DNA from: Mesorhizobium sp. WSM2240
GTDB lineage: Bacteria > Pseudomonadota > Alphaproteobacteria > Rhizobiales > Rhizobiaceae
NCBI RefSeq assembly: GCF_040438645.1
Contig: NZ_CP159255.1
Span: 81,462-145,461, forward strand
Direction: 5' to 3'
Length of the DNA stretch: 64,000 bases
Part shown: piece by piece, positions 25,716 through 34,300 of the stretch
Layout of the letters: each line of letters opens with the position of its first letter
Numbering within the stretch: position 1 is the first letter of the stretch
Made by a program: the position numbers and the translations under genes
Notes under the pieces: generated by a model
Seen by the model: only the letters and a program-made list of their open reading frames with translations
Database searches by the model: none
Told to the model about the DNA's origin: nothing

Positions 25716-26288
25716 CTACCTCCCTCGCTGATGGAGCGATCCGTCACTGCTCAACCACAGACCGTCGCTAAGGTACACATCCTCCCCATCGCCGCCCGAT
25801 GAAATGGCTTCGTATAGGTCGATCATATCATCTGCTCCGCCGGTGACTTGTTCGCCCGGCCCGTCGAACAGATCGAAGAACCTCTCGACAGTCCTGAAGA
25901 GAACATCGCGGAGGTCCTCATCGTCGCGCTCACGGACGATCCTGCAGATTTTTACATAGTCTCTGCCAAGTCGATCCTTTGTCTCGTGCGCGTTGAACCC
26001 TAGTGCCAGGCAAAGCCGAATTGCAGTTTCGATCAGTCGACGTCTGTCACCACAGACTTTCACGCAGCCATCATCCTCGCTGGCTGTAGCCGTCATCAAC
26101 TCCCACCGAGGCTCCTGCCCAAGGATCCGCAGATAGCTGGTACCGTTTCGTACAACTAGCAGGCTCTCGTCGCTCGCTAGCCCTGCCTTGGTTGACTTGA
26201 CGATTTCGAATGTCGCGTTGCCCAATAATATGCCCCCTCCCCGCAGAACACTTCGGCAGACTATCGCCGCCTTGTCCTTACTCCGCAA
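25716..26288 (-). CDS. Hypothetical protein
   Basis: A 190-residue acidic protein opening at TTG 26288. The first half is beta-rich (FEIVKSTKAGLASDESLLVV), the second helical and acidic (RDVLFRTVERFFDLFDGP). No family recognised. The weak start and lack of a clear ribosome site leave open that its N-terminus is truncated at the decayed junction to its right. Confidence 0.55.
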   Translation of the reverse strand: MRSKDKAAIVCRSVLRGGGILLGNATFEIVKSTKAGLASDESLLVVRNGTSYLRILGQEPRWELMTATASEDDGCVKVCGDRRRLIETAIRLCLALGFNAHETKDRLGRDYVKICRIVRERDDEDLRDVLFRTVERFFDLFDGPGEQVTGGADDMIDLYEAISSGGDGEDVYLSDGLWLSSDGSLHQRGR

Positions 26289-26569
26289 GGAGAGTTAAAG
26301 CCTGAGCGTCAATGACCGCCTTTGTGCGCGATCCAGCCGAGGGGCGCTCTTCCGCTTTTCGACCTGCCCTGGCTCTTGTGGATATACTTCACCGCGCCGA
26401 GCTTACGGGCCTGGCTCAAAAATTAAAATGGCAATCCTATTGGGCCACGCATATGAGAGCGGAAATTGCAGCCGTCGATCTGAACCGGCATGAAGCGGAC
26501 AAAGCGGCCTTTCGCAGGAGGATTGAATTTCTTCCCGAACTGCCCGTAATAGCTAGCCAAGATGAAAAA

Positions 26570-26647
26570 ATCAGACTCGAAACTCCGAGTGATCACGAAA
26601 CAATATACCACCTGACGAAGGCGGCCTTCGAACCGATGCCATTTAGT
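26570..26647 (+). pseudogene. GNAT acetyltransferase N-terminal fragment
   Basis: The frame reads IRLETPSDHETIYHLTKAAF then EPMPFS, which is the usual first beta-strand and helix of a GNAT N-acetyltransferase. The rest of the domain is missing; the surrounding frame (26312-26890) is otherwise not protein-like. A deletion scar in the junction left of the Dpd island. Confidence 0.5.
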
Positions 26648-26701
26648 CTAAATGCGATCGTGATGCTGCTCGCCCTAATGTCTGCCGCGCGTCGCGATAG
26701 A

Positions 26702-26884
26702 TCACCGCGCCATGCAGCTTCTACGCATGACTTTGATGAAGTCTATGTCGCCGTCCTGCCGCGCGCGGGCAATAGCCCGTTTGTCCACCTCGTTAGGGTA
26801 GTTCACCTCGACAATGTAGTAACGTTCAACCGTTTCACGCAGATTTGCGATCTTCCGGGCGTGGACTTTAACATCGTATTTCAT
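26702..26884 (-). CDS. Small hypothetical protein
   Basis: A 60-residue basic protein (MKYDVKVHARKIANLRETVE) with an AAGGA site eight bases before ATG 26884. The strand-helix pattern and charge suggest a small cytoplasmic alpha/beta protein, possibly antitoxin-like, but no family is recognised and no partner toxin is visible. Confidence 0.55.
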   Translation of the reverse strand: MKYDVKVHARKIANLRETVERYYIVEVNYPNEVDKRAIARARQDGDIDFIKVMRRSCMAR

Positions 26885-26965
26885 GGCTGAATCCTTCTGT
26901 GCCGACTGATTCGAAGGATTGCACGCACCTACCGAAAAAAGTGTGCCGCCAACGTAGGAGCGGCG

Positions 26966-27101
26966 CTAGTCGCTTCGCTTGAAGACGCTGAATGCCCAGA
27001 CAATCACAGCACCGAGGATCAGCAGGACGAGCGGCGCGATGAGCGCGACCCAAAGCGGAGATTACAATCCACAGCCGCCAGAAACCACGCCGTAGGTTCA
27101 T
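26966..27101 (-). pseudogene. Small membrane protein with one frameshift
   Basis: ATG 27101 opens MNLRRGFWRLWIVIS. The frame then leaves the coherent sequence near 27058, which continues one frame over as PLWVALIAPLVLLILGAVIV then WAFSVFKRSD and a TAG stop at 26966. Together these make a typical 45-residue, one-span rhizobial membrane protein. A single-base loss or a sequencing error in the GGAG/CCGC region explains the break. Confidence 0.65.
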
Positions 27102-27121
27102 CGTTTGCCCGGTGGTGGCCG

Positions 27122-27622
27122 TCATTGATACGGGAAACTAAGGCTGTTGCAGGAAATTTCCGTCATGCCTTTAACAAATGTCGGTTCGCCGACCTCAAGT
27201 TTTGTCTCGTCAGCGGTAATCGTTCGCTTGATCCAGTCCTTGATTGTTATGGTCTCTTCGTCAGAGACCAGTCGCAAACCTGTTCCCGCCGAAGTGCCCG
27301 GGCCGCGCCAGTAGAGGCGAGGGAAAAGATGGAGCAACAGCGGGTCTTCGGCCGAGGCGCAAATATGGGTGAAAGTAGCTCCCTTCACCTCTAGCGGAGG
27401 CCGAACCGCCCAGCAGGTCTCGCTGTCTGCACCCTCGCCCCTGTCAAGGTTTATGCGTTTGGATTTGTTCAAATAGAGTAGGGTGGCAGTGGGGTCAGGG
27501 GCGTGCTTGCATGCAAGCTGATGGATCAAATGTTCAGTGAATGCTTCCTGCGCTTCCTGGGAATGCGCTGCCGTCGAAACACCGAGCAAGAGCGCAACCG
27601 ATACAGTTGTAGCTCGTCTCAT
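27122..27622 (-). CDS. Secreted hypothetical protein
   Basis: A 166-residue protein beginning at ATG 27622 behind a GGGGGG tract (GTG 27628 is an alternative). Signal peptide of about 20 residues (TVSVALLLGVSTAAHSQ). The mature part has paired cysteines (LACKHAPDP, ETCWAVRPP, THICASAED, EISCNSLSF), likely disulfides. Beta-rich; no known family. It lies just upstream of the frameshifted membrane gene on the same strand. Confidence 0.75.
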   Translation of the reverse strand: MRRATTVSVALLLGVSTAAHSQEAQEAFTEHLIHQLACKHAPDPTATLLYLNKSKRINLDRGEGADSETCWAVRPPLEVKGATFTHICASAEDPLLLHLFPRLYWRGPGTSAGTGLRLVSDEETITIKDWIKRTITADETKLEVGEPTFVKGMTEISCNSLSFPYQ

Positions 27623-27800
27623 GTTCACCCCCCAGTAGAACTGTCAGAGTAACCCATTTCCGCAGCAGTGTCTGCTGGGAACCTGGCGACAATGTCCCCT
27701 AAATGGGTCCAATTTGAAATCGGGCTTTGAAGTGCGAGAAGGGTGGGTGGCCCTAATCAGCCTACCACCTCCCAACCCATCTCGATTACTGTGCGCCAGG

Positions 27801-27869
27801 ATCGTTTCCTGTCTTAACAATTTCGCAGTGATGCGTCAGCCGGTCGAGAAGGGCTACGCCGCCCCGGCG
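27801..27869 (-). mobile_element. IstB (IS21-family) C-terminal remnant
   Basis: A short stretch reads RRGGVALLDRLTHHCEIVKT then GND, matching the conserved C-terminal end of IstB helper ATPases of IS21-type elements. No Walker motif, istA or inverted repeat remains. It is a scar of an insertion between the plasmid backbone and the Dpd island. The rest of 27623-28013 has no gene. Confidence 0.6.
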
Positions 27870-28013
27870 GCAGTGACAAAAAGTTCCGGAATCTGGCAGG
27901 GGAGGATTAGTTGCCCCTACGCCTCGGGATCGATCACAATGCAGGTCGATCGCTACGGGAACAGCCACATGACCAACGGCCCGATCTACGGATCTACGAT
28001 GCGGGCGATCACG

Positions 28014-28457
28014 TTATTTCGGGGATCGCCCAGGCCCGGCACCCAAAAGCGAGAGCGCATAATTTATGTCATCTAGAATTTCGTCAGGGATAGCCGGACC
28101 CAATATGCCAACATTCTCGCAGTGATCTACGCGGGCTTTTACTTCTAATTGAACGCGATAAGATTGCTCGATTGTCGAGCTGAGATTGTATCCAAGCTCT
28201 CGCAATTCCTGGCTTGTCCAGAGCATATCGCCAAGCCAATGATGGTATGTTTCGCGATACACCGATGAAAGATACCGAGAGGCTCCCTCAATCGAGCCGA
28301 AAGATACCTCAGATAGGATTTCGCTGCACTCGACACAGCTAGGCAAATCGACAAGAACATCGCTATCGTGATAGCGGTCGCCGACAGCCGGCAGATATCC
28401 ATACGGCACTTTGATAGCGGTGCCTGCGATGTCACCGCAGAAGACGCATTCAGCCAT
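28014..28457 (-). CDS. Hypothetical protein with two CxxC pairs
   Basis: A 147-residue protein starting at ATG 28457 with an excellent GGAGGGGGAG site. Two cysteine pairs (ECVFCGD near the start and SCVECSEIL about 30 residues later) look like a zinc site of the kind seen in HNH-like or treble-clef proteins, though no clear HNH catalytic histidines follow. It lies on the same strand 230 bases beyond dpdD, across a queC remnant. It may be an island-associated gene or belong to the old junction; function unknown. Confidence 0.65.
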   Translation of the reverse strand: MAECVFCGDIAGTAIKVPYGYLPAVGDRYHDSDVLVDLPSCVECSEILSEVSFGSIEGASRYLSSVYRETYHHWLGDMLWTSQELRELGYNLSSTIEQSYRVQLEVKARVDHCENVGILGPAIPDEILDDINYALSLLGAGPGRSPK

Positions 28458-28549
28458 CTCCCCCTCCAGAATATCGACTAGCCTGGAGGCACTGCTCGAA
28501 ATTGTCAATTTGTCGCAAGAACTAACATCATCTGAACAGGGTAGAGCCG

Positions 28550-28664
28550 GAACGCGACAGCGGCCGCAAAGTCCAGAAATGCAAGTTCCCAAGTTCCGCT
28601 CTGGCACGAAGGTGTTCGGCAACCCGGTCGCCTGAATGGTGATCTCGGACGAGTCACAGACCAC
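28550..28664 (-). pseudogene. queC internal fragment
   Basis: The minus strand reads [18 protein letters not shown], and in a shifted frame FLDFAAAVAFR; the intact QueC at 47321-48058 has [20 protein letters not shown] then [10 protein letters not shown]. Nucleotides also agree over most of 50 positions. A short tandem duplication (GGAACTTGGGAACTTG) causes the frame change. So a second, diverged queC once stood at the distal end of the island. Confidence 0.7.
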
Positions 28665-28686
28665 TGACCGATCACTTAAACTTTAA

Positions 28687-30765
28687 CTACATTCCAGCCG
28701 CGCGAACTCTGCGTTCGAGCGCCCGGACGATACTCGCGCTACCTGTCCCTTGCACATATTCGAGGCGATCTCTTACCTTATCGAAGGCACGATAAACCGC
28801 GTGCTTGGTGGCCCCCCACACGAATAGTATGACATCGGCCGTTGTCGCTGACGCGGTGCCTTCGCCTGCAGCATGATCCGTCACTAAGACGACGTGGGCT
28901 TGCGTGCGATCTTCGATTTGCGCGGCCGCTTCTCGCGCCGCACGTTCATGCAATGAGACGATTGCGATCTTCTTGAACCCCGCCGCAAGCAGCGGGTCAT
29001 CCGCAGATTGGAGGGGCTGCCAATCTCCACCGAGCGCTTCGTCGGTCGTGGTCACATCCAGACCGAGGCGGCGGCCAAGTCGATACCAAAGATGCCGGTC
29101 GGCGACAGAAAAACCTTCGTGGTCGACCTTTGTGAGACCAGCACCCGCGTACCAAAGCGCAAGATAATCTTGAGCGGTACTCTGCTCGGTCAAAAGCTCC
29201 AGAGCTTCGCCGAGCCAAGCGAGGCGCGAGCGGACCGGCCGGGCTTCCCACCAGCGCACTATCGCGGTTGCGGCTATCGCCTCCAGACGGCCGTCGAGAC
29301 GTAGCAGCGCATCGGCGATGGTGAGCAGCAACTGCCCGTCTATCGGATCGGTCGACATTGTACGGCTCGACGACCAGATCTCGAGCACCGCCTGATAGAG
29401 GCTGAGGCGTTCTCGCCGCGGAAACCGCTCCTCGCAAACATAGGCGTCGATGACGGTCGTCAGGACCTGGTCAGCTGCGGCGCGTTTCTTCGTATCCGCT
29501 ATGATGTCCGAGTCCGTGAACAGTTCAATGACGAAGTCACCGTCACCCGGATCACAGGCGTCGGGCATCAGCATGGCGCGCTGGAGAAAGGCGGCCAAGG
29601 GCTCGTGTGCGTCGGTCGCAACGAGCGTAGGAACGTCCGACCAGTCGAGCGGCAACGCGGGCTCGTCCGTGACCGGCACCGAAGCGACTTTGTGCGTTTC
29701 ACCCTCGGTAACAGGTGGCTCGACGGTCTCTACAAACGGCGGCTCGACCAACTGGGCTTCGGTCTTTAGAACGGGCGGCGCCGCGGGCTCTGAACTCGAC
29801 TGCAGGCCGAGCGCCGGGAGGATGGAAGCGAGCGCCGCAACGACCGCATCGCCCGGAAAACGGTCTGCTAACGCATGGAGCCGGCCTGCATCTTTCGCGA
29901 GCGCCGCATCATAGGTGGCCATGCGCACAATAGCGGCATCGGCACCGTCCGTAGGGTGACCGGCAAGTCCAGCAAGGCGGCCGTACAAGGGCAGATATGC
30001 CGCGAGGGCGGCCTCGATGTTACCCGCGGCCTCGTGGTCGGCCAAGAAGACTGCATGATGGGCCAGGAGCACGCTTTCGACGACGCGCTGTGGTATGCGC
30101 ATCGACAGCAGGTCGTCCAATTGCGGATGATTAACAATCGCCTGATCGTCACCAAAGGCCGCGGCGAGGCGAATGCGCATGGAGAGCGCATTGGATGCCG
30201 TATCGAGTTGGCGTTGATCGATATCGTTGATCGCTTGGAGCGCGGTGTTTCGGTCACCGGTCGCGAGCCCTAAGGTGAACTGGCGGCGCAGCATTTCAAG
30301 GCTCGGGCGCAACTGCGACTGGCGGGCGGGCGCTTGTGCGATGACCGCACGCATTGTTGCCAGACGAGCGATCACATGATGGATGTCGGCGAGACGGCTG
30401 TGCCAGCGGAAATAGCCCTGGGGTGACTGCCTTAGCAGAAGCGATCCCATTTGTCCGGCCGTACCACCCTCCGACAGTATCGATGGCGCGGATTCCCAGC
30501 CGAAGCTCGGGAGAACCCAGCAGCGAAGGTCCTCGATCGCGCGCCGGAGTTCCCCGGCCGTCGGCGCGAGGGTCACCCAAACGACATCCTGTCTGCGCGG
30601 ATAGGGTAGAGACGCGACCTTACCGTTGAGCGTCGCGGCGATCTCATTGGCGAGCGGATGGTCGGCGCGCACGCTACCGTGCAGGGATAGCGAAAAGGCC
30701 AATTCCCCCGATAGTCGGGCGCCAAACATGTCGAGCAACGTGGTGACCGTACTGCTGTCGCTCAT
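28687..30765 (-). CDS. dpdD: DpdD, Dpd restriction component
   Basis: A 692-residue protein starting at ATG 30765, overlapping the dpdK stop as ATGA. The middle is helical and TPR-like (repeated helix pairs about residues 130-330), followed by an acidic linker near 340-400. The C-terminus has a Rossmann-like block (KIAIVSLHERAAREAAAQIE, ADVILFVWGATKHAVYRAFD, YVQGTGSASIVRALE) of the kind seen in DUF2325-like domains. Size, neighbours and position match DpdD, one of the proteins needed to restrict DNA lacking the 7-deazaguanine mark; its biochemical role is unknown. Last gene of the cluster. Confidence 0.78.
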   Translation of the reverse strand: MSDSSTVTTLLDMFGARLSGELAFSLSLHGSVRADHPLANEIAATLNGKVASLPYPRRQDVVWVTLAPTAGELRRAIEDLRCWVLPSFGWESAPSILSEGGTAGQMGSLLLRQSPQGYFRWHSRLADIHHVIARLATMRAVIAQAPARQSQLRPSLEMLRRQFTLGLATGDRNTALQAINDIDQRQLDTASNALSMRIRLAAAFGDDQAIVNHPQLDDLLSMRIPQRVVESVLLAHHAVFLADHEAAGNIEAALAAYLPLYGRLAGLAGHPTDGADAAIVRMATYDAALAKDAGRLHALADRFPGDAVVAALASILPALGLQSSSEPAAPPVLKTEAQLVEPPFVETVEPPVTEGETHKVASVPVTDEPALPLDWSDVPTLVATDAHEPLAAFLQRAMLMPDACDPGDGDFVIELFTDSDIIADTKKRAAADQVLTTVIDAYVCEERFPRRERLSLYQAVLEIWSSSRTMSTDPIDGQLLLTIADALLRLDGRLEAIAATAIVRWWEARPVRSRLAWLGEALELLTEQSTAQDYLALWYAGAGLTKVDHEGFSVADRHLWYRLGRRLGLDVTTTDEALGGDWQPLQSADDPLLAAGFKKIAIVSLHERAAREAAAQIEDRTQAHVVLVTDHAAGEGTASATTADVILFVWGATKHAVYRAFDKVRDRLEYVQGTGSASIVRALERRVRAAGM

Positions 30766-31307
30766 GCAAGCGTCTTCCAATGGCGATCAAGCTCAAGATA
30801 GGCTTCCGCGATCTTGGGCGGCAAGCCGTTGCCGACGACGCTGTGATACACGACCTTCTCGCCGCGCACGCGTACCCCGTGATGGGTGATGTTCATCGAC
30901 CCCTCAATGTAGAAGGTCGGTGCGAGAATGCCCTTTTCGTGGAACTTGCTGTCGCCGAGGCGACACGACACGCGCGACACATTTTTGAGCGCCGGGATAC
31001 TCATGAATGCACGCGAGCGGTCATTATCGGTGGTAAGCAGACGGACATCGAGCTTGGTCGAGAGCGCGGTTAGATAGTCCGAGAAGCGGATCCATGGCTG
31101 CTCGGCGAGACGCGGAAAGAGCGCGGCAAAGTCCCGGAAGCGATTGTCGAACAGGTCAAAGTCGGTGATCCAGGGGCTCGCGAAATAGGCCGGCCGGCGA
31201 TGCTCGCTTAGGAGCAGGAGCGACGCGAGCGCCGAGCGCAGCAGGTCGGGGAGCGGCCAGCCGCCACCATGAGTCCAGATGTCGCGGCTTTGCAGCGCCG
31301 GTCGCAT
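30762..31307 (-). CDS. dpdK: DpdK, phospholipase D-like protein
   Basis: A 181-residue protein starting at ATG 31307 in a TGATG overlap with dpdJ (GTG 31310 is also possible). A single PLD-type motif is visible near the end: KFHEKGI (H-x-K) followed by EGSMNITHHG, and the earlier YFASPWITDFDLFD is typical of PLD-family nucleases. Single-motif proteins of this type dimerise to form the active site. It is the probable nuclease of the Dpd restriction arm, comparable to DrmC in DISARM. Confidence 0.85.
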   Translation of the reverse strand: MRPALQSRDIWTHGGGWPLPDLLRSALASLLLLSEHRRPAYFASPWITDFDLFDNRFRDFAALFPRLAEQPWIRFSDYLTALSTKLDVRLLTTDNDRSRAFMSIPALKNVSRVSCRLGDSKFHEKGILAPTFYIEGSMNITHHGVRVRGEKVVYHSVVGNGLPPKIAEAYLELDRHWKTLA

Positions 31308-34300
31308 CACCGCACCCCCATGTTGCGGATTTCTACGCCGACCCGCCAGCCATCGGGATTGCGCGACACGCCGCTCAGGATCGGCCAGACGAGCAGATAA
31401 TCGCGCTCGAACGGCTCGGTGAGGAGTGTTTGTAGCGCCCGCGCGATTTCCGCAAGGTCGTCGGCGCCGCCAATGATCTCAACCCGATCCTCGCTCATTA
31501 GCAGAGCATGGAGCCGTTCGACCCAGCCCGTCGAGATCGAGAGAGAGGGCGTCGGGGGTCGTGAAGCGCGCAGCCATTGAGCGGTCAGTTCCCGCGACGG
31601 ACGAATGTCACTGGCGAAGCGATTGGTGTTGGCCAGGCATTGCGGACAGCTGTCGTGGCAGCCGGGCACCAGAAAGTCTTGGGTCCGCGCGAACAGCTGC
31701 GCCTCGGCTGGCTGCTGCGCGGTAATGCGCTCGATCATCAAAGAGAAGCGCCGGCGGACATAAGGGGAGTCGGCCAACAGATAGGCGAAGACGCGCGCAT
31801 CTATGGGCGCACCAAGCCGCCTTTCTCTGTTCGCCCACAACCGGTTGAGGCTGTCGAACCAGGCATCGGTCGTCGTATTGCTGTTTGGCTGGAGCAGACG
31901 GCCGGTCACCGCGACGACATTTTGGCGCGAAGCGCCAAGCCCTGCCTCCTCCAGAGCCCCGGTGAGGCGCTCTTGCGCGGAGAGAGTTTGCTGATAGCCG
32001 CGCGCACGCCGCGTTCTATCGAAAGCGTCTGCGAGCGTTCCCGGAGTGCGGGCGTGTTCGGCGACCGCAATCAGGTTCTCACTGATATGCGCGCGGGTGC
32101 AGAAGCCAAGCGCGTGCGCCAGCGCCCGCTCGAACGCACCTTCGCCGTCGAGTGACATTTGCACAAAGGCTTCGATCTGCCCGATGCCGCCGGGCGCGCT
32201 TTCCGAAATGACGATCAGCGGATTCCCGTCCTCGGCGAGGACATCGACCATGAGATCACCTTCCCCGACATCGGTGGCGACGGCATGGACAGCGCTTAGG
32301 CAGCCCTCAGCGAGCGTTTGCAAATGGCGCTGACGCAGCCAAGCCTCGAAATCCTCGTCTAGATCGGACCAGAGCGCGGTCTCGGCGCGCGTGATCTCCG
32401 CCGCGCAGGCAGAGTCGGACCAGAGAGCCTCGAGCCGCTTACGCGCCTTGCCGCCGGCATGATGATCGTCGGCATCGTCATCATCAAGCGCGGAGACGCT
32501 GAACATGCGTGAAAGGACCCGCCCGATTGCCGCGACCCGCTTGCCGTCGAGCCGCGACTGCGCTGCTTCGAGGCTGCACTTAGCTTTGAGTGCGGTAGCG
32601 GTGAGCATCGCCAGGCTGGTTTGCCACACCCATTCAAGTGTGAAGCTGCTTGCCGCTTCGCGCAGCAACAACGAGCCCATGAGCAGACGCTTGAAATAAT
32701 CCTGGCGCAGCCGGCCCATGGTCGCGTCATCGAGCGCGGGCCGGACGCGCAGACGCTCTTCGCGAATTCGGAAGACAAGGGCGTCGACCGTCTGCTCGAA
32801 GCCGACGGGTTCGCGCACGACCTCGCCATTGTCCGACGTTGAGGCCAGCAGAATTGCACCGCGGCGTTCGACGCCGCGGTTCATCAAAATATCGAAGCGA
32901 CCTTCGCTTGTTCGGCGGCGAATCAGCACTGCATTTAGGTCGCCGTGCAGATAGGCACGCGTATCGTCGAAGATTTCCTGCCAATGCTGCTGGCCGAGCA
33001 AACGAAGCGACCGCCCATCGCCGATGCACTCGGCGCTGTTCAACCAGAGCCACGCGGCGTTGCTGCTGTCCTTGACGTCGCGCGGCCGCTCAACCAGCGC
33101 CACGCGCAACGGCTGAAGCGCTGCCGAGGCTTGGTCGGTGCCGATTGCGAGAGTGTCGGGGAAGAACTGGCGCGCCGGCACAATAACCGGACTAGGCGCG
33201 GTGAGAAGCTGCTCAGACCCGGCGAGCCAATAGCCGTGCTCCTGGCGGCGTACGGAAAAGCGTTTGGAGACGCGCCCGGGGCAGGATTCGATAAGCTGCG
33301 ACGCGATCCCACGGATCTCAACGTCCTTGTTCGTCCCGGGAAAGTCGACTGTCACATCCGACGCTGCGAGATCGGCAAAGGACGCGGCGGGGATGAAGCT
33401 CGGAAGCGGCTGACGCGCACCGCTGTCCTCGCGATCATTATCCCGGCTTGGATCTGCGAAACGCCATTCCGCCTCAAGTTTGCGCAACAGCGATGGCACG
33501 GCGTGGCGCAGCACTGGCCGCGGCGCTTCCCAAAGCATCGTGTCGACGACCCGGTCGATGTCCTCGTCGCTCGCCCAACCGAACCGCTGGGTAAGGCGCA
33601 CCACCCAGCCCAGTTCTCGGTGGAAGGCGGCATAGTCGTCCCCGAGATCAAGCAAGCGGCGTAACAAGGCGATCGCGCGGCCGCGCGCGGCCGCGTCATA
33701 TTTGCCGGGGCGCCGCAGATAGCGCACCGGGTCAGCGGCGCCGACTCGCCGGCCCACCCAATCGAGCAGAAAGCTCGTCGCCTGGACATGCTGCACATAG
33801 GGGTTGAGCAACGGCACCTTGATCGACTCGACCTCGGGCTGGAACAGGCGTTCGCTGTTCTGAAATAGCCAGCGGTCGCGGCCCCAGTCCGACAGGACAA
33901 TGAGCGTCGTCGGCCGCGAACCGCGCGTGCGCCCGGCGCGGCCCTTGCGCTGCAGGAAGGAGGCGATGCTACGCGGCGCCTTGTGGTGAATGACTGCGCC
34001 GACATCGGGGTCGTCGTAGCCGACCTCGAGGCTTGCGGTCGCGACGATGATGTCGGAGGAGGTGTCGGCGCCTGGATCTTGCGAACTGCAGCGGCTGACC
34101 CGAGCGCTCTGGCGCAGGTCATGGCCGAGCGTATCGGGCAGCGACCAGATCTGGCCATCCGCGAGCATTGCGCGTTCGGTTGCCTGGCTCACCGTCTGGC
34201 CGGATTTATCGGGGGGCAGCCGATATTGAGCCAAGCGGTTCCACTCGGCGTCATCGAGGTCGGGGAGCCAGCGGTTGAGGCTGTCAAGTTGGTCGGTAAA

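Noticed and set aside
25496..25747. Minus-strand frame of 83 codons
   Set aside because: Serine- and arginine-rich without family features; no ribosome site.
26312..26890. Plus-strand frame of 192 codons as a single gene
   Set aside because: Only a short GNAT-like piece is protein-like; the 3' part is opposite a better minus-strand gene.
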